Below are positions 10,503 through 22,623 of a DNA stretch of 64,000 bases, one piece after another; position 1 is the first letter of the stretch; each line of letters starts with the position of its first letter. Made by a program: the position numbers and the translations under genes. The stretch is from Tubulanus polymorphus (taxonomy: Eukaryota > Nemertea > Palaeonemertea > Tubulaniformes > Tubulanidae): positions 2,457,855 through 2,521,854 of the forward strand of contig NC_134030.1 in assembly GCF_964204645.1 (NCBI RefSeq). The letters are read 5' to 3'. The notes under the pieces are model-generated. The model worked only from the letters and a program-made list of their open reading frames with translations. It ran no database searches and had not been told where the DNA came from.

Positions 10503-11040
10503 CTGAAGTCTGTGGTTTCATGCTACAGGTTGATAGAATGAATCCTGTATTAGATCATGGTTAGATTAACAAAACAAATTCAATATCAGTTCATAAACTG
10601 AGAAGATCTGAATAAGAGAATCTAATGAGAGCAATGAGAAAAATAAACACTAAAATCTCGGCGTAATTTTTATGCACTCGCAGATAAATTGCCGTAGTTT
10701 GCAGACTTTGCGACAGCGAATGATATACACACGTCTGAGAGGTTGTTCCCCGGATTAATGGAATATCGATGTCGTCTATTGATGTCACATATACATCGGA
10801 ATTCACTATCTAAAAATCATCTTCTCTTCTTCACGTACGAGATTGTGGACACATGCAAATTCATTGCAGATACATAAACTGCCATTCGGAGCCAGATCAA
10901 TCATAGAAATTTATCTTTGTTTTTTTTAATGAAAATTAACTAATTTTACTCAAACGAAAGGTATGGTCACGACGCAGAAGAACTGAGACTATATAGTGGC
11001 ACAGTCATGGTTATAATCAGTCTAATACCAATCTAAGCTC
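10503..11040. other. Intergenic, nothing recognised
   Basis: No coding signal or element recognised apart from a partial copy of the CAGTCATGG/AGTCTAATACC repeat family near 11000-11035. Confidence 0.4.
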
Positions 11041-11310
11041 TGGCTCCAGTTGCACAGTAGTGACTTAAGTCCAAAAGTGGTCTTAGATTTTAAGACTGGT
11101 CTTAAGTTGTTGGATTGGCTATAGGCCTAAGTTGGCCTTAGACTGGTCTTAAGTCAGTCATGACTATGGAACCGACCCCTGAAGACTTAGTTGATCTAGA
11201 GCTAATCCAGCAACTTTAAAACCAGTTTAAGATTATTTTGGCTCTATAGCCAATTTAACAATTTGACGCAAGTCTCAAGATTTAAAACCAACTTTGGTCG
11301 TATGTCCTGG
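11041..11310. mobile_element. MITE-like 'TTGCAYAGTCATGNCTTAAG' family, two degraded copies
   Basis: 11041-11180 runs from GCTCCAGTTGCACAGTAGTG to AGTCATGACTATGGAACCG and is the reverse orientation of the better copy at 12781-12923. 11181-11310 is a more diverged second copy. The core is rich in AGACTGGTCTTAAGTTGTT-type sequence. Confidence 0.55.
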
Positions 11311-11596
11311 CTATTGAGTCCGCCGGTCTACAAGTCGAGCTCAATCGACAACCACTAAAGCGGATCTTAGAATATGTCTTCAGTAGAATGTATGGTTATT
11401 CTGTGGTAGTAAATATCGCCACTCAGGGACTGAACCGCCCGCGGGCTTCACAAAACCGTTTCATCGTCTCTGCGCGTATAGAAATTGTCTTAATGACACG
11501 CGTAACAAAATTCCATCTACAAAACTAAATCTGATATTGATACTTTAAAACGTGTCTTTGCAAAAGTGAGACATCTAAACAGTGAAGCTATACCCT

Positions 11597-12147
11597 CTAC
11601 CCAACCCGCTCTACCCGTGTTACCCGCTCTACCCGTGTTACCCGCTCTACCCGTGTTACCCGCTCTACCCGTGTTACCCACCTTACCCGTGTTACCCGCT
11701 CTACCCGTGTTACCCACCTTACCCGTGTTACCCGCTCTACCCGTGTTACCCGCTCTACCCGTGTTACCCGCTCTACCCGTGTTACCCGCTCTACCCGTGT
11801 TACCCGCTCTACCCGTGTTACCCGCTCTGCCCGTGTTACCCGCTCTACCCGTGTTACCCGCTCTACCCGTGTTACCCGCTCTACCCGTGTTACCCGCTCT
11901 ACCCGTGTTACCCGCTCTACCCGTGTTACCCGCTCTACCCGTGTTACCCGCTCTACCCGCTCTACCCGTGTTACCCGCTCTACCCGTGTTACCCGCTCTA
12001 CCCGTGTTACCCGCTCTACCCGTGTCACCCGCTCTACCCGTGTTACCCGCTCTACCCGTGTTACCCGCTCTACCCGTGTTACCCGCTCTACCCGTGTTAC
12101 CCGCTCTACCCGTGTTACCCGCTCTACCCGTGTTACCCGCTCTACCA
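11597..12147. repeat. 18-bp minisatellite
   Basis: About 30 copies of CCCGCTCTACCCGTGTTA with rare variants (CCACCTTACCC, CTGCCC, GTGTCACCC). The 18-bp period keeps several frames open on both strands (Leu-Pro-Val-Leu-Pro-Ala; Val-Glu-Arg-Val-Thr-Arg), giving apparent open frames of more than 200 codons. I read these as artefacts because start and stop fall in unique flanks with no coding character. Confidence 0.92.
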
Positions 12148-12780
12148 GCACCGAGTCATCACGTTGACCAGGTTTATTTACAGTCGCTGAGAACCTATTT
12201 AAGATTGAGTAAATGTCAAGAGAACAGCGAGAGAGAGAGAAATACGCGTTAAAAGCGATGAGATATCTCAAAAAGCTTTTAGCCGGTAATACAATCTTCT
12301 CTCGACTCCATTTGGAATCGAAAGAAATGAAACAGAAAACAAAATGAACGCGGGTCGTTTCCGCACAGGAAACGAGAGAACTGTAGGGGGCTACGACCTG
12401 ATGAAAGGTATCCCGCATCAAACGTAAGACAATGTGATACAAAGATGCGTAAATGGTTTCGCAGCGTGCAGGCTGCAAAATGTCTCATCTCGCTGTGGAA
12501 TCATCGAGAGACTGACGGCACGGCGGCCTAACTCTGTCAGGTTCGAATCCCTGCCGAGAGAGGATGCATATCCGCATTCAGAAATCGTCCGTTCTTTAAT
12601 TAACGGTATAACTATGAATAACGATACATGTTCTAGGTTCCTCGTTGTAAAATTTCAAGTGTTTTAATTCGATTTATCTTCATTCGTAACAATGTTACAA
12701 GTTTGAAATAGAAAAAAAAGGTCGAAAAGCAAAAAATAACAGTATTGTAACAATTTGTATTGTGACAAAAAGTCCAGCTA
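12148..12780. other. Intergenic, nothing supported
   Basis: No gene seen. A B-box-like GGTTCGAATCC at about 12541-12551, flanked by CAGG/CCTG that could pair, resembles a tRNA T-arm. No A-box is at the right distance, so I treat it as a SINE remnant at most. Confidence 0.4.
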
Positions 12781-12923
12781 GGGCCGGTTGCATAGTCATG
12801 GCTTAGACTTAAGACCAGTCTAAGACCAATTTAGTTCTATAGCCAATCTGACATCTTAAGATCAGTCTTAAGATTTAAGACCACTTTTGGACTTAAGTCT
12901 TGACTATGCAACTAACTGGGGCC
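12781..12923. mobile_element. MITE-like element, best copy of its family
   Basis: About 143 bp with terminal inverted repeats: GGGCCGGTTGCATAGTCA on the left and TGACTATGCAAC...GGGGCC on the right. The interior is itself largely self-complementary, built from AAGACCAGTCTAAGACC and CTTAAGAT motifs. Related pieces lie at 11041-11310, 14577-14760 and about 52555-52680. No target duplication is certain. Confidence 0.65.
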
Positions 12924-13224
12924 GAGTAACTATAGACATAAAGATTTAAGGGAGATGGTTGTATAAGGGAGGTTGCACTAATTATGATCATGAATATTAA
13001 TGAGTATAATAGACTTTCCCAGATTGTTAATGAAAGATAGAAAGAGGAAGGAGCAACAGAAAAACGAAATGGAATGAAATATTTACAGGTAATGAGGTAT
13101 AGTTGTACTATGTAGAGATAGTTAATACAATGGCGTAGTATAGTATCACACAGCGCCTGGACGTCTTGTATGGGCGGCCATTCCCGCCAAAAATCAGCGT
13201 TTCGTCTATTTTTCTGTACTTCGA
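12924..13224. other. Intergenic, nothing recognised
   Basis: AT-rich, no gene or element recognised. Confidence 0.4.
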
Positions 13225-14569
13225 CAAAATGTCATAGTACACCGCCAAAATGTGTTAGCGTAACGTCAAATTGTGTAATGCGGCTAAATAACACAGGAGG
13301 GCGAGACTGTACGGACACTATTTTGCGGTATTTTTCTCGCATTGCGATCATCTCAAGGTCGTTTTATTGAAATAATTTTGCGAGTATCAAATCGACAAAT
13401 CGTATCATATTCCCTAAACCCTATAAAATGATTTTATTGTTACTTTAGTTAGTTAATACTATAATATATAGTAATAATGTACGGTAAAATAGCGGAAGTA
13501 AATACTTTGCCGTAAACCTATGGAAGCCCTGAGACAACATCTTGAGTTCATGAGTTCCGAGTTCATAACTTCCTGAGTTCTCAAGTTCATGAGTTCGTCT
13601 AATGAAAAAAGCCTGCGATACCGAAACGTCGAATGTAAACACGATGCTCTATCAAAGACCCGCGTCTCAGGCTCAGACGACACTGAATAACCAGCGATTA
13701 ATGGTATGTTGAAGGGCGCCTCCGTTCCTCCTCTGGTAGGTAGCTCGGATTTTCTGTGCGCGGGCTAGAGAGAAGGGTGACTCCGATTAACCGGTGACTC
13801 TCGATGAATCTGCTCGGGTTTTAATGCTGAAAAAGATAACAAACGCTCGTTATGAGAAATTTTTAAACATCTATTTATTTTCTATAAACCATTAAGAAAG
13901 CTGATGTCTGATGATAGACTGGTTGCCGGTCGACTTCATATGACTGCCAGTGCAGAATTGGGCACAGTCAACCAGTCTTGGTTGATGCTGGACATCATTT
14001 TTTTAGTTAATTCATGACGTAATCGGATTTAACATCCTTATAATAGGATTCTTTATGTCGCATAATTTCATAGTGTTGTACATGCCCAAATAAACTCGAA
14101 ATATCTTCACCAAGAATCTTAGTGTCTGATGTACCACAGTGGTACCACAGTTGGTTACACTAGGATCGTAGAGCGACGGAGATCACTGGTGGAGACAACC
14201 ACTGCCAGTGCTGGGTGAAGAAATATCATAAACTCTGGAAGTTATGAACTTGGGAACTCATGAACCCAAGGTGTCGTCTCAGGGCTTCCATATAGGGCCT
14301 CCATACCTGAGACGACATCTTGAGTTTATGAGTTCCGAGTTAACTAATAAAGTAATAATAAATTCATTTTATTGGGTTTAGGGAATATGATACGATTTGT
14401 CGATTTGATACTCGCAAAATTATTTCAATGAGACGACCTTGAGATGATCGCAAAGCGAGAAAAATACCGCAAAATACTGTCCGTACAGTGTCGCCCCCTG
14501 TGTTATTTAGCCGCATTACACAATTTGACGTTACGCTTACACATTTTGGCGGTGTACTATGACATTTTG
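13225..14569. mobile_element. 1,345-bp fold-back element with ~230-bp inverted arms
   Basis: The left arm 13225-13456 and right arm 14341-14569 are inverted copies with few mismatches, beginning CAAAATGTCATAGTAC and ending GTACTATGACATTTTG. Inside are further related inverted and direct pieces (GAGACRACATCTTGAGTT; ATGAGTTCCGAGTT at about 13530-13590 and 14250-14340). The core has no recognisable transposase. No target-site duplication is clear (flanks TTCGA and AACAA). Confidence 0.75.
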
Positions 14570-14576
14570 AACAAAT

Positions 14577-14760
14577 GAACTTAGATTAGTCTTAAGTTGT
14601 TAGATCGGTTATATCACTAAATGGGCTTAGACTGGTCTCAAGTTGTTAGATTAGCTATAGAATCAAAATGAGCTTAGACTGGTCCTGTTGTTTGATTGAC
14701 TATTCCGAAATGAGCTTAGACTGGTCCTAAGTTGTTAGATTGGTTATAGTGTTAGGCAAT
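14577..14760. repeat. Short tandem array of the MITE core
   Basis: Three to four imperfect ~60-bp copies of GAGCTTAGACTGGTC, CTAAGTTGTTAGATTGG and a TATAG block. This is the interior sequence of the 12781-12923 element family, here tandemly multiplied. Confidence 0.6.
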
Positions 14761-16080
14761 TTTTAATATTTATAAAACATGCGTAAATCGATAGCAGTTG
14801 GATCTATTCAACTCTATTCACTGGGAATTCCTAAACGGGCATGTTATGACTGATGGGTTTTCAACGTATATTTGCTATTGTTCACTAGGAATTCACAAAC
14901 GGACAAGTTTTGGCCTAACGATCATTTAAGGTTTATTTGCTTTTGTTACTGGTACAGTTTATGTCTCGGATTAATAGAAATATTTTGGATTTAGTTTTCA
15001 AGACAATAGTAAAAATCCTAAGGGATTAGTCAAGTGTCAACGTCTACATGTTTGGAAACCGAGACAACTCCGGGCTTGTTTCTCAACCAGGTTGCTAAGA
15101 ACAATAATTGTCGGGGGCCTGGTGGGCGAATCAGGTCCCGAGGTTGGTCGTCGGCCCTCCCCAAATGTAGTGGCGTTGGCCACGAGAATAGTTCCTTGGA
15201 AACCAAATTTTGGATAGTATAAAAATAAGAGACATAGCTGAACTAGTCGGAGAGTACCCGGGACAGCAACGGGGAAAAACACACTCAAGAAATTAGGAAC
15301 AAAGATTTGTAAAAGGTGTCGATACGTAGGGAAGACGAATATAATAAAATAGTTGTGAGTATCTAGATTTAGGAATATATACACACAAGAGTTGTTTATT
15401 TATTTTTGGTCTCACGTCAAAATTCAATTTGCGTCGTTGTGCGGAGCTGACGAAGGATACGCTCTCCTACGATATTTCGGTTCCTTCTTCGGGCTGCATA
15501 TCAAAAGAACCAAAAAGGAGAATATATTGCATGGTCTTTATTCCAGAACACGGCTGTGTATCTGGCCTCACAGGTCGTAAATATTCCGATATTCCTACAC
15601 TGTTTCGTCGGCGATCAATTTAATTTTTTCCGTGTGTACTTTTGGTCGTCGACGAATTAAGCGAAACGTCGGGGCGGCGATAATAAAACGCGTCGTTCGG
15701 ACGACAGTGGAGCTGTCGTGAACAACTGGACGAGAAAATTGGAAAAATTATATATAGCGCGCATCGCGACGGGTTCGGTTGAAAAAAGCCAAGGACATGA
15801 ATTATTCGATAAGCTAAACGAATATGGTCTCATAAATCATGTATATTGTCGATCGATTTCAGTCGTGAGATTAATGACGCGACATCAGACAGTAACGTGT
15901 CTTACTGTCGTTTCTATTCGTCGAACGAAACTCGCTCTAATCAAGTGTCAAGTGCAGCTGGATGAAAAAAGTCACCCACAATAGAATTCTTATACGATGA
16001 AAGTTATTGAAATGAAACCAAAACGATTTAGCTTTCGACCTAAAACGGCCATCATCGGGTGCGAATGATCAACAATTCTG
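14761..16080. other. Intergenic, no supported gene
   Basis: Several open frames of 62-115 codons overlap each other (15034-15384, 15392-15623, 15718-15984) without a recognisable domain, splice context or paralogue, so none is called. A pair of imperfect ~85-bp direct repeats with GGGAATTCCTAAACGGGCA / GGAATTCACAAACGGACAAG lies at about 14800-14940. Confidence 0.4.
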
Positions 16081-16730
16081 ATTAGGGCCGTATTTAGAAA
16101 TTATGGAAAAGTGTCCGTTCAGCAAATATTATTATTATTTCCTAAAGAACTGACCTTTGCGGCATACTACAATACATGAGTTTACAGATGGTCCCTGTAT
16201 GCCTGATAGTCTTCTTACTTTGGACAAAGTACTTAACAACGATTGAGTGACATCGGTCATTTTGAAAAAAAACATCGCTTTCGATTTTTTGATATGTAAC
16301 TAGTGGATTTGTATATATCAATTATTTATACAGTGAATCTGATCTGAGCTACGTTCACTTATTGACATTCTGTCTGTCTGTGAGCAGGCCAGGTGAAGTC
16401 GAATGTATTGATCCATATTCTAGATCTATAATAAAAAATTTACGCTCGCAAAATTAACACTGAAAATACGCGTGTATCATTACTAGTAGAACAGCCTGTA
16501 AATTCACACGCGGAAAATAGATACTTATATTATACAATCTAAACCCACCGTATACTATTAAAAGATTACAAAACGATATTTACTTTCAGAAATAAGAAAT
16601 GGCGTTTGTATACCTGACGATGATCTCTAGAGTGAGAGGTCAAGTCTAGTGTTTAATTCATGATTTAAATCCATCGGTGGGTTTAAAGTATTAGTGCGCG
16701 CGCAGAGGTAGAATTCATTAGCGTTGGAAC

Positions 16731-19700
16731 ATGCGGTGTAACTGTCCGAGAGTGATCGCTGCCGTTTCATTGTCGATGACGTGTTTCAGTACGGTAGGAA
16801 AATATCAGATTTTACACATTTCTATCCAAGATGATTATTACCAATGTAATAATAGATAAAAATTGACGAACTTTGAATTTATATTAAATTAATTTTTGTT
16901 AAGTCAGGTAATATTTTATGTACAATAGACTGCACCTGAGTCGTTATCAATCTGTCGGTACCACTCTCAATTCTAAGATGAATTTTACTGAAATTTATCA
17001 GAAAAAGCCCTTTTCCTTTATTCTCATGTTAGATTTAGTAAAGTAGTGAAATGTTTACAGCAGTCTCAACGCGCTACCGAGTTCCCTGATTCTCAACTCG
17101 GTGAAATATTTACAGCAGTCTCAACACTACAGAGTTCCCTGTTTCTCAACTCGGTGAAATATTTACAGCAGTCCCAACGCTACCGAGTTCCCTGATTCTC
17201 AACTCGGTGAAATATTTACAGCAGTCTCAACGCGCTACCGAGTTCCCTGATTCTCAACTCGGTGAAATATTTACAGCAGTCTCAACGCTACCGAGTTCCC
17301 TGATTCTCAACTCGGTGAAATATTTACAGCAGTCTCAACGCTACAGAGTTCCCTGATTCTCAACTCGGTGAAATATTTACAGCAGTCCCAACACGCTACC
17401 GATTTCCCTGATTCTCAACTCGGTGGAATATTTACAGCAGTCCCAACGCTACCGAGTTCCCTGATTCTCAACTCGGTGAAATATTTACAGCAGTCTCAAC
17501 ACTACAGAGTTCCCTGATTCTCAACTCGGTGAAATATTTACAGCAGTCTCAATTCTACCGAGTTCCCTGATTCTCAACTCGGTGAAATATTTACAGCAGT
17601 CTCAACACTACAGAGTTCCCTGGTTCTCAACTCCGTGAAATATTTACAGCAGTCTCAATTCTACTGAGTTCCCTGGTTCTCAACTCGGTGAAATATTTAC
17701 AGCAGTCTCAACGCTACCGAGTTCCCTGATTCTCAACTCGGTGAAATATTTACAGCAGTCTCAACACTACAGAGTTCCCTGATTCTCAACTCGGTGAAAT
17801 ATTTACAGCAGTCTCAACGCTACCGAGTTCCCTGATTCTCAACTCGGTGAAATATTTACAGCAGTCTCAACACTACAGAGTTCCCTGATTCTCAACTCGG
17901 TGAAATATTTACAGCAGTCTCAATTCTACCGAGTTCCCTGATTCTCAACTCGGTGAAATATTTACAGCAGTCTCAACACTACAGAGTTCCCTGGTTCTCA
18001 ACTCCGTGAAATATTTACAGCAGTCTCAATTCTACTGAGTTCCCTGGTTCTCAACTCGGTGAAATATTTACAGCAGTCTCAACGCTACCGAGTTCCCTGG
18101 TTCTCAACTCCGTGAAATATTTACAGCAGTCTCAATTCTACTGAGTTCCCTGGTTCTCAACTCGGTGAAATATTTACAGCAGTCCCAACTCTACCGTGTT
18201 CCCTGATTCTCAACTCGGTGAAATATCAAAAGCAGTCCCAACGCTATCGAGTTCCCTGATTCTCAACTCGGTGAAATATCAAAAGCAGTCCTAACGCTAC
18301 CGAGTTCCCTGGTTCTCAACTCGGTGAAATATTAAAAGCAGTCCCAACGCTACCGAGTTCCCTGATTCTCAACTCGGTGAAATATTTACAGCAGTCTCAA
18401 CACTACAGAGTTCCCTGATTCTCAACTCGGTGAAATATTTACAGCAGTCTCAACACTACAGAGTTCCCTGGTTCTCAACTCGGTGAAATATTTACAGCAG
18501 TCTCAACGCTACCGAGTTCCCTGGTTCTCAACCCGGTGAAATATTAAAAGCAGTCCCAAAGGTACAAAGTAAGGTGGTATCATCTGTAACATTGATAGAA
18601 ATCATTATTCTGATTTCCATTTATTTAAAAAGAAATTCTACAAAGCTGTTTATCACCATATTACAATGTTATATATTCATCATCGTGTCCACGTACATCT
18701 AAAATTCGGTCTTTTTAAGAAATGAATAACCATAATTCTTCCCATCACGATTTTAATCCCCCGAAAGATTAGCAATTTGAATATCAAATATTAGATAACG
18801 AAACATCTGTTACGTGCGTTTGAAACTATAAACTTAATTTCAATTAAATGAGGACATTTATTCACCCAGTTCCTGAAATGATTGAATGTTTTGGAAAACT
18901 ATTCCAGAAATTAAACGAACTTCTATTTTTAAAGAGCGTGTCAAAAATTGACCACAGGTTTTTATATCGCTCTTATGTCTCATTGTCGCAAATTGGTGGA
19001 ATTGATTTTAAAATGCTAACAACCAGAGATTCACACGGTCTAAATGTTGCAAAATGTGGCAAAATCCATCAAATAACCGGTGAAATATGATAAGCACGCA
19101 TCAGATATAGTTTTTAAAATAGAGAAATAATGACTCAGCAATGCAAGAAAAAAGTACCCCGACATAATAGCGACTGGCAACTGTAAAATTGTTTATGGAG
19201 GCATCGTTTAGACATTTAGTTAAGATTTAAAGAATTCAAATTGACATGGAATTATGTGGTTTAATTTCAGACGGCCTTGTTTTATCTGATTGGTACTTGT
19301 GTCTACGATATTCTGCTACAAAACAACGCATCGCAGTCGCAGGAATGGATAGTGTTTCTTTCGCAAGGAATCGGTGTCGGAATGTCGGCAGTATTTTGTC
19401 TGCTTATAGTCTGGTTGACAGAACAGTTCCTTCTTATGACGCTCTGCGCAATTCTCGTTTTAAACGGAGTGGCGACGATCGTCTGTGGCGTCAGTACGAA
19501 TTTCATCCTGACCAATGTCTGGTTAGCGATAGGTGGCGTAGCAGTCGGATCGGGAGAGCTGGGTACGTACCTTTTATATCAAACGAATAGAATGTTTGTG
19601 AATTTTAGTTTGAATTAAAGACAAAGTTTCCAAGTGTTTAAAGATTTGACTCAACTCTGAAAATGAACAAATTTCTTCAATCTCATTCTATTGTGCTCTT

Positions 19701-21250
19701 TACAACTTTAAGTGTCTTTCTACCTCCTTGTATGATTTGATACGAATAATAGAAAAGAATAGAATAAATTTTAACTCTGAGTTAATTCTCACTCACGAAC
19801 TGACTGTGGAACTGGATCCTGAGTTCAGAAGTTACTCTGACCTTGGAGTAATCATTTGCGAAATGATTACTCCAAGCTGTGACTTACGTGGAACTGGATC
19901 ATGAGTTCACAGAGATAACTGTCACACACAAATGTGGAACTGGATCTCCTTGTGTTCAGAATTGACTCACAACTGTGGAACTGGATCATGAGTTCACAGA
20001 GATAACTGTCACACACAAATGTGGAACTGGATCTCCTTGTGTTCAGAATTGACTCACAACTGTGGAACTGGATCCTGAGTTCACAGAGACAACTGTAACA
20101 CACAACTGTGGAACTGGATCTCCTTGTGTTCAGAATTAACTCACAACTGTGGAACTGGATCCTGACTTTTGCTTGGTTTATTATCTTTTCAGTTAATACG
20201 TTGGTTTGTGTCAGCATCTACGAGGAAAAAAGTGCGCCGATGTTGCAGTTCATGACACTGGCGACAGGTGTCGCCAATATCGGGGGACCCGCGTTTATTG
20301 CGCCGTTTCTGTCTCCAGTCGCTTACGAAATCGTCAAAGATCGCAATAATATCGAAAACTCCACACAAAAATCTAACTCTAGTCTAAAAACCATCAATTC
20401 ATCGATGTCAATCAGTGATGACGTCGATAATGATTTCACGGTCAGTAATCCAACAGTCACTAACTATATCTACCCGTTTTCGCTCTTTGCCGCCTGTTCG
20501 TTTCTCGGAGCCGTTGGGTTTCTGATCCTATTTATTTGGGAACGACGAACCGACGAGAATATATTCGACGTTGACGCCGAAAAAGTGGAAACTCGACTGA
20601 TACCCGAAACGAAACGTCGACAGAAGAAACCGAACGCCCGAATTTTGACTTTGATTTTATCGGGTTGTATGCAGTTTAACATCGGTGGAATTCAGAACGT
20701 TCTCGGTAATTTATTGACAACATACGTCGTGAATTTCGGGCACGATATAAACACGAAGGAAGCCGCTCATCTCGGCACCTTGGTGCAATTGATGTCGATG
20801 TTGGCTCGATTTCTGAGCGTCCCGATTAGTTACAGATTCGGATCCTCGCCGCCGTTAGGTATCGGGATAGTATTATATCTGATCAGTAGTTTACTGCTAT
20901 CGTGCGACCCGACCAAGACGCAGTTACTGTACGCGGCCTTCCTCGGTCAAGGGCTCGGATCCGGTCCTATATTACCGGCAGTATTAGGCTGGTTACCGGA
21001 GAAATATGAGATATCGAAATGGATTCACACGCTGACGATTCTCCCAGTCCTTGCGGGGCATTTCGCTATGGGTCCTTTAACAGCTAAATGCATGCAGATG
21101 TTCGGTCGCTGGTCGTTAATGGTGATTTCTACGATACATGGGTTTTTATTGGTTGTCTGTTTTATCGTAATGAGTCGGCTGTTGAGAAAAGATCGTGAAA
21201 AATCAGATTCATCAATCAATTCCAAACAAATTGAATATAGGTGGAAATAA
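16731..21250 (+). CDS. MFS transporter, MFSD4/NaGLT1-like, copy A
   Basis: Three exons, 16731-16793, 19271-19562 and 20193-21250, give 470 aa. Exon 1 encodes M-x-CNCPRVIAA...SMTCFST and joins exon 2 in phase 0 (ACG|GTAGG; TTTCAG|ACGGCC). Exon 2 joins exon 3 in phase 1 (CTGG|GTACGT; TTTTCAG|TTAATA). About 12 hydrophobic segments are visible, six before and six after a charged central loop (RRTDENIFDVDAEK, KRRQKK). The SQGIGVGMSAVF, LNGVATIVCG and LGQGLGSGPILPAVLGWL segments fit the sodium-dependent glucose transporter 1 / MFSD4 branch of the major facilitator superfamily, plasma-membrane solute carriers. The family assignment is from memory of the pattern; the substrate is unknown. First of four tandem copies. 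The exon 1 ATG is shared by all copies, though here codon 2 is CGG and not CTG. Confidence 0.82.
17041..18560. repeat. ~53-bp hairpin minisatellite in intron 1 of copy A
   Basis: About 28 copies of a 51-55-bp unit containing ACCGAGTTCCCTGATTCTC, AACTCGGT, GAAATATTTACAGCAG and TCTCAACG. Each standard unit has the 8-bp inverted repeat ACCGAGTT/AACTCGGT around an 11-nt loop. Variants include CAGAGTT, AACTCCGT and TTACAGC/TCAAAAGC. Confidence 0.95.
19795..20165. repeat. Intron 2 minisatellite, copy A
   Basis: Imperfect copies of AACTGTGGAACTGGATC followed by CTGAGTTCA or TCCTTGTGTTCAGAATT and CTCACAACTG, running up to about 30 bp before the exon 3 acceptor at 20191-20192. A perfect 35-bp palindrome is embedded at 19842-19876. 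The same array occurs in intron 2 of copies B and C, and as a remnant in D. Confidence 0.85.
19842..19876. repeat. Perfect 16-bp-stem palindrome
   Basis: CTTGGAGTAATCATTT, loop GCG, then the exact inverse complement. The outer 12 bases recur as a hairpin at 57660-57688 and 63500-63528 next to the start codon of the Ig receptor genes. Confidence 0.85.
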
Positions 21251-22623
21251 AAAAATTTGGAAACTTATTCTCAACGTTTAGCTTTTTAACTTAGGAGGAT
21301 TAGAAAAGATTATGAATTTTCATGGGGCCTTGTAAATAATAGAACAATAAGGGCGCTCTCCGGCACACCGGTGAAGGCTTGAATAGAACTGAGCTGTCCA
21401 TCCGGGCAGAAATTGAGCTGTCCGTCGAACTTCGCTGAAAAAGCTGAAACACTGAAACGCTGAAACTCTGAAAAGAAAACGCTGAAATTTCAGGGAATTC
21501 CCTAAAAACGGATCAAAGGATAAATTAGTAATATATATTATTCGTCGGATTAATACTGCTAGTATTCTATTAATAAAAGAATGAGTTGATATGAAATAGA
21601 TCAAAAATTTGATCACATGGGCGGATTTAGACCGTGTCGACCGTGTCGACCGTGTCGCCCGACTCGGTCGGAATTTTAAAGTGCCTTTTTATTTTTTATC
21701 CGTATCAAAATTTGCCTTGGAACCACCTGAGATACACAATAGATAGTTTTCCTAAATATATAACCAATGTTTCTTGATTAAATGCCTCTCAGAAATGCTC
21801 AGCAAGCTCTAAAGTGATAGTAAATTTAATTTCAAAATTAAGAACCAGAGGCTGATATGCCTTTCCACCCTAAATTAAGATTTAATATGTCCTTGTCCTT
21901 TCTATTGGTCGACATGGTCACAACATGCCCCTGGATCATAGTACGTTGCGATTACCACGACTTAAGATTTTTTTTTTAAGTTCTTAAGGTTCAAGATACG
22001 GACATTTTTGACTCCGCATCTAACCCTGAATCGTCATCAACGATTGATACAAAAAGTATGTTTTGATGTGTAGCATGTTGCACAGGTTCGAGTAAGAACT
22101 CTTATCTGAGATAAATGCACTCAGTACTTACTCCCTTTGTCTCTCTCTACCATAGAAATTGTATATTCTATATTGATTCATTTTCTATATTTTTATTTTA
22201 AAGTGCGCAGACCTTTTGTCAACCATCTACCATCGAAATTATATATTCTATATTGATTAATTTTCTATATTTTCATTCTAAAGTGCGCAGACCTTTTGTC
22301 AACTGTCTACACCATCAAAATTGTATATTCTATATTGATTAATTTTCTATATTTTTAATTTTGAAGTGCGCACACCTCATTTGTGTAACGCGTTAGTGTG
22401 AATAGGGCTAAGGCACGGGAGTACGCGTACACTCTTGACACTTTAGGAGAATCAACACATAAAATCAAAAGCAGGATATACAACTAAGAGAATTGAAAAC
22501 GGAATTTATCTTTACTGTCTTTATAAATTCTTGATTAAATAAATTTCTTTTTCAAATCTTTTGAATTAAAGCGTGTTTTGACCATTATACGCGAGCAGAG
22601 GCTGAATAAACTTGTTATACAAA
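21251..22623. other. Spacer between transporter copies A and B
   Basis: No separate gene seen. The 3' flank repeats almost exactly after copy B (28743-30143), and more distantly after copies C and D. It contains several short CTGAAA-rich repeats near 21430-21490. A triplicated ~81-bp AT-rich unit is at 22151-22375. Confidence 0.6.
22151..22375. repeat. Triplicated ~81-bp AT-rich unit
   Basis: Three copies of ATCRAAATTRTATATTCTAT followed by TTTTCTATATTTT and AAGTGCGCAGACC. The same triple is at about 29671-29896; two copies remain at about 37818-37952 and one partial copy at about 39928. Confidence 0.75.

Noticed and set aside
11597..12147. Degenerate telomere-like TTACCC repeats
   Set aside because: The period is 18 bp and the intervening bases do not fit any telomere unit.
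11566..12478. Open frames of 202-293 codons across the 18-bp repeat, both strands
   Set aside because: Products are simple repeats (LPVLPA, VERVTR) caused by the period being a multiple of three.
12480..12560. Possible tRNA (GGTTCGAATCC with CAGG/CCTG arms), and similar B-boxes at about 8587 and 42522
   Set aside because: No full cloverleaf and no A-box at proper distance; at most decayed tRNA-derived SINEs.
15034..15984. Overlapping frames of 62-115 codons
   Set aside because: No domain, no paralogue in the window and no splice context; mutually overlapping on both strands.
17041..18560. CRISPR-like regular array
   Set aside because: No unique spacers; whole units are tandem, in an intron of a eukaryotic gene.
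19303..19515. 70-codon minus-strand frame repeated in every transporter exon 2, and similar frames opposite exon 3
   Set aside because: Antisense shadows of the real exons; their conservation follows from the coding strand.
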